Source: Adiantum capillus-veneris (Eukaryota; Streptophyta; Polypodiopsida; Polypodiales; Pteridaceae). From it: a stretch of 60,000 nucleotides of DNA. A program made the position numbers and the translations under genes. The stretch covers positions 107,266,412-107,326,411 of the forward strand of contig CM043963.1 in assembly GCA_014529385.2 (NCBI GenBank), written 5' to 3'. Under the pieces are notes generated by a model. The model did not search any database. It worked only from the letters and a program-made list of their open reading frames with translations, and was not told the origin of the DNA. This document shows positions 54,100 to 60,000 of the stretch, one piece after another; the first letter of the stretch is position 1; each line of letters opens with the position of its first letter.

Positions 54100-55386
54100 T
54101 CATACGACATGTATATTATGTAACGTCTGTCTTTGTCTGCTCTTATCTTTGAAGAACCTTTGTTGTATGATTAAAAAACCTTGTGTGATATGGAAGGTTC
54201 TCCGAGCCAATAGCAAGATGAAATGAAGTGACGGAGTAAACCTCCTCCATTGAGAAAGTTTCCATAAGCACCCCCCAGGATCAAAGATCTTGAAATATCT
54301 TTCCCAAAGCCAGATGTATGGTATGGAATCACTTACTGATTTTGGTTGAAAAAACTTGTAGATTTTACTATTGTCCATCATTGCATCTATCACTATGAAT
54401 GTGATATAAAAGATTGGTTGCTCTTCCTCCTGTGTAAAGTTGATGTATCTGATACGATCTTCAAGAGCTTGTATGAGCGAATTCCTGAACTGTAGCTCAT
54501 AAAATTCATTCAACCTGGGTAGGCTCACCAAGTCAAAAATTATATGGCCTTCATGATTTAGGAAAGCTCGATCCATGCTTCCAGCGGCTATTGGAAGGTA
54601 TTGCAAATAGTTTACCACATAAGTAGATAATAGACGAAGGTTTCTATTGCTTCCAACACATTGGAAGAGAATAGATTTTGGTACTGATTGATGAGATATC
54701 CACATGTAGCAGTCAACAAGTTTTTCATCTATGATGAAGACCAGAAGCATCACAATGTGAGACCTCCATACACCAAAGAACCAAATGAAGAAGGTTTGGA
54801 AACCTCCGTTCATCACCAAGTATTCATGTCCTCCTCCACTTAAGAAGGTATGGTGCCCTCGATGAAAGGTATATGTGAAGAGAGGAGAAGTTGACTTTGA
54901 AGAGGTGAAACCCAATATGAAGATGATTGGGGCTTCAAAAGCTTGGATTTTCTTGCTAAGAGATTGTCCCATGAATGAAGAGCCACCCACTAAAACACCA
55001 TCGGAGAGAATGATACCCTTCTGATAGTTTCCTTTTATGATTTTATTTTTTACTACTCTCTCATGTTCTTCATCCCCTTCTAAGCCCCCCCTTTGGCAAG
55101 GTTGTAACTCCTCACATTGTACCACCTCAAAGGTTGATGGAATACTGTTTGATTTTGTGAAACATTTGGCTTCTTGCATGATAGGTTCCTCTATGCTTAA
55201 CATACATGGGTCATACCAATGCTTTTCAACATCCTCAAACACTTCTTGAAGATTATACTCACATGGATTCAACTCACACTCTTCTACTTCGTTTTGGAGT
55301 TGGCTTTCCATGTACACAATCATCTCTTTATGATTAATGTGGTCTATGATCTCTCCACCTATGATTTCATCTTCTTCTTCACTCTC
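54100..55386 (-). CDS. TR-GAG ORF2, unknown protein in frame with gag
   Basis: Open in the same frame as gag, directly after the single gag stop (TAA 55387-55389), to the stop at 54100: about 428 codons by read-through, or 407 from the ATG at 55323 (MIVYMESQLQNEVEECELNP). It begins acidic (EEEDEI, EVEECELNP). The middle has a strongly hydrophobic stretch (GGFQTFFIWFFGVWRS then IVMLLVFII) that could span a membrane. No zinc knuckle, protease, RT or integrase motif was seen. The function is unknown. It may be a gag extension behind a leaky or mutated stop. Its length in AT-rich DNA, in a recently moved element, argues against chance. Confidence 0.6.
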   Translation of the reverse strand, partial: ESEEEDEIIGGEIIDHINHKEMIVYMESQLQNEVEECELNPCEYNLQEVFEDVEKHWYDPCMLSIEEPIMQEAKCFTKSNSIPSTFEVVQCEELQPCQRGGLEGDEEHERVVKNKIIKGNYQKGIILSDGVLVGGSSFMGQSLSKKIQAFEAPIIFILGFTSSKSTSPLFTYTFHRGHHTFLSGGGHEYLVMNGGFQTFFIWFFGVWRSHIVMLLVFIIDEKLVDCYMWISHQSVPKSILFQCVGSNRNLRLLSTYVVNYLQYLPIAAGSMDRAFLNHEGHIIFDLVSLPRLNEFYELQFRNSLIQALEDRIRYINFTQEEEQPIFYITFIVIDAMMDNSKIYKFFQPKSVSDSIPYIWLWERYFKIFDPGGCLWKLSQWRRFTPSLHFILLLARRTFHITQGFLIIQQRFFKDKSRQRQTLHNIHVV

Positions 55387-56289
55387 TTATTTTAGACAAG
55401 ATACACTCTCAGAACATTCCATAAGATCAAGGTTACCTTCAAGGTCTTCATTCTCCATAGAGTCATGTTGCACAAAAGCTTCGTCTGCTCGGACTAGAAA
55501 TTGATCCTCCACCAAAGGGTTGGATATATCCATTATTGAATTATCAATGCCATTTGAGATATCTTGTGTTGATTTTTGCATGCTTGTGATAAAGGTAGAA
55601 GAAAGAGATTCCACAGTTGAATCTTGGCCACACACTTTAGCACTTGAATAATCAGCTAGCATGTAAGTAACTTCTTCAACATTTGTCGGAGTAGAAGGAG
55701 ACAAGTATGGCAAAGGAGATGACTCCTTGATAGAAACACTTTCATGGTGGTTGGTTCTTCCAGCATGATGGAAACCATTTTTGATGTAGAAGTACTTGTG
55801 AAACTTCCTTCGGGCAATAGTGACCGCTTCTTCAAAGGTAGAGGGTCCACTACAAGTAATCTTAGTCTTTAGGAAAGGAGACAAACCCGAAATAAATTGA
55901 TCCATTTTTACATAATCTGGAAATGTAGAACTAAATCCACATCCTTCCCATTGACGAGAAAAAATATCCTCATAAGAATAGTAGTCTTCACCATGTTGTT
56001 GAAGTCTCCGTAGTGAAGCCCATGCTTTCTCCATTGTTGGAACTTTAGAGAATCTGACCTTCAAAGCTTTGGAAATTTGGGTATATCCATCTTCAATCTG
56101 AGAAGACATACTCCAAAACCATTGCTCAGCGTTGCCTCTAAGGCATAGCAATAGAAAATCCCCTTTTTCAATGTCATCCCTTTTACCAAGGATATGACAA
56201 ACCATTCTAAAATCAGCAAGAAAATCATCAACATCTTCTTCTGGATTTCCGAAGAATATTGGGATATCATCAAAGGTATAGCGTTTCAT
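55387..56289 (-). CDS. TR-GAG gag protein
   Basis: 300 codons from the ATG at 56289 (MKRYTFDDIPIFFGNPEEDV). Residues about 10-170 follow the Retrotrans_gag capsid pattern: FFGNPEEDVDDFLADF, DFLLLCLRGNAEQWFW, KALKVRFSKVP, KMDQFISGLSPFLK. The C-terminal half is Ser/Thr/Asp-rich without a CCHC zinc knuckle, unlike most plant gag proteins. It would assemble particles, but enzymes would have to come from another element. The reading is fully open. It ends with TAA, followed in the same frame by ORF2. Confidence 0.85.
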   Translation of the reverse strand: MKRYTFDDIPIFFGNPEEDVDDFLADFRMVCHILGKRDDIEKGDFLLLCLRGNAEQWFWSMSSQIEDGYTQISKALKVRFSKVPTMEKAWASLRRLQQHGEDYYSYEDIFSRQWEGCGFSSTFPDYVKMDQFISGLSPFLKTKITCSGPSTFEEAVTIARRKFHKYFYIKNGFHHAGRTNHHESVSIKESSPLPYLSPSTPTNVEEVTYMLADYSSAKVCGQDSTVESLSSTFITSMQKSTQDISNGIDNSIMDISNPLVEDQFLVRADEAFVQHDSMENEDLEGNLDLMECSESVSCLK

Positions 56290-56570
56290 AGTCTCTCAAT
56301 GCTACAACCACACAAAGATTAGTTCCAAACAATCATCAACTAACTACACAAAGTTTTGAAAGGTCTTTCAGCATGAATTCTTGATTCTTATGTGAAAATG
56401 TTTTTTTCCTTTCTTATGTTATGCATAATCCGAACCATATTCTAGATCAATTTTTGTTTCCTTGAAATTAAAATCGGTCATACATGTTTTCATGATTCAT
56501 ATAATCTACTTGATTATGCTGAAATTTAAGCATTCATGCAATACAACAACAATAAGTACACGATCGCTCC
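56290..56570 (-). other. TR-GAG leader
   Basis: Untranslated stretch between primer-binding site and gag ATG. Confidence 0.7.
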
Positions 56571-56585
56571 TCAGTGGGGGCACCA
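56571..56585 (-). promoter_or_regulatory. TR-GAG primer-binding site
   Basis: Element strand TGGTGCCCCCACTGA, four bases from the LTR. It begins TGG as a tRNA 3'-CCA complement must, but is not the initiator-Met type used by the other elements here. The tRNA is not identified. Confidence 0.75.
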
Positions 56586-56589
56586 AAAT

Positions 56590-57614
56590 TGAGGCGGTTC
56601 GGGGCGGGCAACAAGAGAGGCGACCTCTAAACACCCCTCAAGGCTCCCGTGCTGCTCAATTGCGGCTGGGGCAACCACAAGCACATCGCAACAACAAACC
56701 CACAGCCAAACACAAACAAGATAGGGGCACCACCTAGTTATGGTATGCGAACTAGGACGCAAGAGAGATTTTGGCACAACCAAGAAGATGCACCACACAA
56801 CACACACAAGCAACCTCACACCAAGACACACATGAAATGGACCAGAGAGAGCTAGAGCAAAGGGAAGAGAGAGAGGAAAGGATCTTGCGTAATACCTTAT
56901 TTGTGACTTGCAAATGGAGATGGTTCGTTATGATGCTATCGTAGAACTTGTACAAAAATCACTCAATGCTTAGTGATTGCTAATCATTGCCAAAACACAC
57001 ACACACTGTCTTAGGGTGTGGGAGACCTCTCACCACAATACCCTCTTACAATGGACACAAAACTAGCAATGAAAAAACACACTAAAACACTTTCTAAAAT
57101 CAAGATCAACCGATAAAAACTCAAAATACACAAGTCACCTTGAATTCACAAAACCGTATTGCACAAATGGAAGGACGAAGATTTGAACGTCGAATCACGC
57201 CTTTGATGCACCAAACCTCAATTTATTGATGATAAAGGAGCATATACAATAGTGGTTTTGAGATTTGTGAAACTCACGCTCTCTCACTTGCAAGGTGTAG
57301 CTTGAAAGCTTCTCTCACACCAAGAGTGAAGCTCACAAGTGGTTGCTACACCTAAGTCTCTCCTCACGCATAGAGTGTTGGGGTGTTATGTGAGATGTTG
57401 GAGGTTGTTTTGCAAGAAGGAGAGGGGCCTATTTATAGGTTGGAGACCCCATATTAAGATTATTGGAAATCCTAATTTACAAGCTAACAAATCAGGATTA
57501 TGATTTTTTTGAATATCAAAACATTGCGGGCCTTCTTTGTCTGCTTGAGTCATGGGTGTGGGCTCAAAAGAGAGCATTATTGATGGTAGATAAGGTGAAA
57601 GTAAGTTTTAAGGA

Positions 57615-57665
<51 letters not shown>

Positions 57666-59300
57666 ACTATACATGTCTTGAGGTGAGGTGTCTTTTATGG
57701 TTAGGTCAATGCTATTTTGTGTTAGTATGTTAGTGGTTAGTGTTAGTAATCACTAGAAACTTAATGATATATTTACAATGGGTAGAATGGGTGGGATGGT
57801 TGGAGTAAGATGGTTGAATGAAGTGAACAAATCCTTGTGATGGTGAAGCTTGAAGAAGTTTTGGACTTACTTGTGTAGGTTCTCAAAATGACTATCGACC
57901 TTCTTCTTCGTCTTCCCTTCTTTACGCCACCGCCGCCAAGGTTGATTATCGCGATGAAAATGGTAATTCCGTTAATGATATCTCTTGATTTGCAGAGGTT
58001 AATCATGGTACACATGCTGAATTTATGCATATATATAAGGAGTAAGATGGAATTGTACTTTGGAGATAATAGAGAGAGGCATAGAGATGGTGTATGTACA
58101 TGGAGAGCTCATATGAGAGCTATGGGAGTAAGTGGGGAGGTTAATGGTGAAGAAGGTGAGAGAAACCATTGAAGGTGCAGGTTTGAGTGAGGGATTGAGA
58201 GAAATGTGTGTGTGTGTAGAAGTGTGGAAAGAGGTGAGAGAAGACTATGGGCTACTTGTGAAAAAAGTGGGCAGACTGGGGTCCACTCAAAAAATCATAG
58301 CTCACCGCTGGTAGCTCCAAAAATCATGAAAAAATTTGAGGTGATTATTCAGAGCGTGGGCTACATTTTCTCTTTTGACTACTGCTCCAAATTCGGAGTG
58401 GAGATAGGTGCCAAAATTCTCACCAAAAAGCCTGTTTTTATGCTTGCAAAAGTCTTTTAGTGGACCCCTCCTTTGTTGAATTTGTACAATGCATCCAAGA
58501 GTGAGCCCCTCCTTTGTCATATTATAATACAAAGCATTCAAGTTGCCCTTGACCCATGCATGGAGGAGGATTATTGGTGAAATAAGAAATATATACATGG
58601 TGGGACTAGTGTATGGACTATTCATGGACTTTAGCTCAATGAGCACATGGTGTTAGAATAATGAGTAAAAATAATAATAAAAATATGGAGGAGTTATGGA
58701 TATGGAAAGATATTGGAATCATATGATATGGTCCCTCCTTGAATTATTTTGGGTGAAAGAGGAAAAGGTATGCAAGTAAATAATATAATAAACGTAACTA
58801 ATGAGTAGAAATCAATTTTTTGTTTTCACGAGGGTGAGGGTGAAAATGTGAGAGTGATTTGTATAAAGGAAAAATATGAGGTTAGAATATGTACATATTG
58901 ACAAAAAATATACTTATGGTGTAAGAGGATGAAAGAAGGTGTACATAGGTTTAATAAAACACACACCTAAGTAGAAATATTTAAATAAAATACCAAAATA
59001 ATTATAAAAAATCCCTATATTTAGGCCATATATACAATGAAATATTTACACACAAAGAGGCCATAATATACTTTTATTTTTTTATTTTTTTTATTTTTTT
59101 TATTTTTTTTATTTTTTTTTGGCTCACCTAGCCCAGTGACTAGCTAGCTGAGGTGTTTTTAAGAAGATATGGAAAAAGTCCCCTAATTCACACACGCCTA
59201 TTTACAGTGAAATGGTAGGGATAGCCATAGTGTTTGGGTGATTTTGGTAGGGTGAGGTAGCTTACTATGGCAATTATGGAGAGCCGAAAAACGGCTATCA
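56590..59300 (-). repeat. TR-GAG 5' LTR
   Basis: 2711 bp, nearly identical with the 3' LTR; the length difference is in (GA)n (57617-57662) and T-rich tracts. Confidence 0.95.
57430..57437 (-). promoter_or_regulatory. TATA box in TR-GAG 5' LTR
   Basis: TATAAATA on the element strand, in CCTATAAATAGGCCCC. This is the likely core promoter of the element transcript, which would start some 30 bp further, near 57400. Confidence 0.65.
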
Positions 59301-60000
59301 ATGTGTGGATGATGCAGGATATGGAACATAACCGGGCATAGGTCCACTCGGATAAGGGCTAGGGAGCGGCACTCGAGGAGCATAAACAAGTGGTACAATT
59401 GGAGGTGTGGGGGCCATGTGTGCATAAGGGGCTAGAGGCACATACGGTCGAGGCTCCTTATTAGGTACTACGGCACTAGGTAGTGGCACTGCGCTAACAG
59501 TAGATGTCATCGGTACATTCTCTGTCAGGCTTATCCCTGGAGTGAGCACTGGGTTTTCCTTAATAGAGGGTTGAGCCAAGTTAGGAAAGCTAAAGTTGTC
59601 GCTCGGAGGCTCAGATTGCATACAGACCCCAGGTGAAATGACGTAAGATGGATCCATGGGGCTCATTAGAGGAGTCTCCATTTGTGATAGAGTAGGCTGT
59701 TGAGCCTTGCTCGTATCCAGAAATCTCATGGGGCCAGTTGAAAGTATATTTACCCTCGGTTTTGCCTTTCTGATTGAATAATGCCATGGATAACATTACA
59801 GATCATTTTCTGTTGATCTTCGATGCTCGTGGCACTAGAGGTGGATTGTACAATCTCTATCCATCTTACATGGTAGGCGTGGCCAGAGTGTAGATCTGTC
59901 AACACCTCAGTGTGGAGGTCGTATGTCCAATGATCATTAATGAACAATCCTTCTAGAGTCAACGTGTTAACGGTTTCTTGTGAGGTAGAAGCAATGTTGC
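59301..60000 (-). pseudogene. Gypsy-3 gag, N-terminal part
   Basis: Readings at 59962-59750 (LEGLFINDHWTYDLHTEVLT) and 59729-59301 (SPMDPSYVISPGVCMQSE, Pro-rich to PYPASSTH) lie in different frames, so a frameshift lies near 59740. The first still seems open at the window end. The second joins exactly in frame with 51350 across TR-GAG. The plus-strand relic at 2922-3765 matches both. Confidence 0.8.

Larger units (their letters stand above)
51351..59300 (-). mobile_element. TR-GAG: young LTR element with gag but no pol
   Basis: Minus-strand element of 7950 bp. Two 2.7-kb LTRs (51351-54052 and 56590-59300) begin TGATAGCCG and end CCGCCTCA on the element strand. A primer-binding-type site and a polypurine tract adjoin them. 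Target duplication ATGT (51347-51350 and 59301-59304). Removing the element and one duplication restores the Gypsy-3 gag frame exactly. Between the LTRs are 2537 bp with a gag and a second ORF; no protease, RT, RNase H or integrase was seen. By eye the LTRs differ at about four substitutions plus simple-repeat length, so it inserted recently. It matches the known class of terminal-repeat retrotransposons with only a gag domain; the second ORF is unfamiliar. Confidence 0.92.
40669..60000 (-). mobile_element. Gypsy-3, large Ty3/Gypsy element (continues off the window)
   Basis: Minus-strand element. From right to left: gag (60000-59301 and 51350-49745, split by TR-GAG), spacer/protease/RT (49743-46654), RT/RNase H/integrase/second retropepsin-like domain (46650-43988), WxPK ORF (44048-43188), small acidic ORF (42907-42485), and an LTR at 40669-41252. 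The 5' LTR is outside the window, so TSD and LTR age cannot be judged. No chromodomain was seen. It sits in Copia-4. Confidence 0.85.

Noticed and set aside
54100-55323. TR-GAG ORF2 as an envelope-type gene
   Set aside because: A hydrophobic stretch alone is not enough; there is no clear signal peptide and no family match, and it shares the gag frame.
52147-58646. Repeated small ORFs in the two TR-GAG LTRs
   Set aside because: Identical in both LTRs only because the LTRs are nearly identical; no family pattern.

Overview
This window looks like the nuclear genome of a land plant, and it is repeat DNA almost from end to end. I found no host gene, tRNA or rRNA. The evidence for a plant is several Ty1/Copia and Ty3/Gypsy LTR retrotransposons with a TGGTATCAGAGC primer-binding site (initiator-Met tRNA type), chromodomain-type Gypsy integrase ends, an En/Spm (CACTA)-type transposase with introns, a LINE tail, and abundant (CT)n, (GA)n and (CA)n microsatellites. 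The species cannot be fixed from this; a large-genome plant is likely. Element names (Copia-1 to -5, Gypsy-1 to -3, CACTA-1/2, TR-GAG) are labels for this window only.

Left part (1-25.7 kb). A truncated LINE end (1-949) is followed by non-coding DNA and a decayed plus-strand gag relic (2922-4480). Then comes a nest anchored by target-site duplications (TSDs). An old minus-strand Gypsy integrase/chromodomain relic (Gypsy-1: 23437-23051, 10619-10475 and 5353-5160) is split by Copia-1 (5354-10474, TSD AAAAT) and by Gypsy-2 (10620-23050, TSD GGGCC). Gypsy-2 is itself split, four bases inside its terminal LTR, by Copia-2 (10624-15852, TSD CTGTA), and it also holds a Copia fragment (Copia-5). A 570-bp low-complexity tract and a lone LTR related to Gypsy-2 follow.

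Middle (25.7-40.7 kb). A degraded CACTA transposase gene (26541-29906) is followed by non-coding DNA with degenerate repeats, then Copia-3 (31430-36476, TSD GATCG), a sibling of Copia-2. A second, 5'-terminal CACTA piece (36600-37450) and a plus-strand Copia-4 (from about 37452) come next; Copia-4 is cut off at 40668.

Right part (40.7-60 kb). Copia-4 is interrupted by a large minus-strand Gypsy-3, which continues past the window end. Gypsy-3 has gag with four zinc-knuckle-like motifs, protease, RT, RNase H and integrase. Downstream of integrase it has a second retropepsin-like module, then an ORF with four W(V/I)PK motifs, then a small acidic ORF. Its gag is split by an 8-kb element with 2.7-kb LTRs that carries gag and a second unknown ORF but no pol (TR-GAG, 51351-59300, 4-bp TSD). 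Its two LTRs are almost identical, so this is the youngest insertion in the window and it was probably mobilised in trans.

Nearly every coding region here is broken; breaks are given entry by entry. LTR divergences read by eye are about 2% for each of Copia-1, -2 and -3, clearly more for Gypsy-2, and about 0.15% for TR-GAG. These order the insertions and agree with the nesting.
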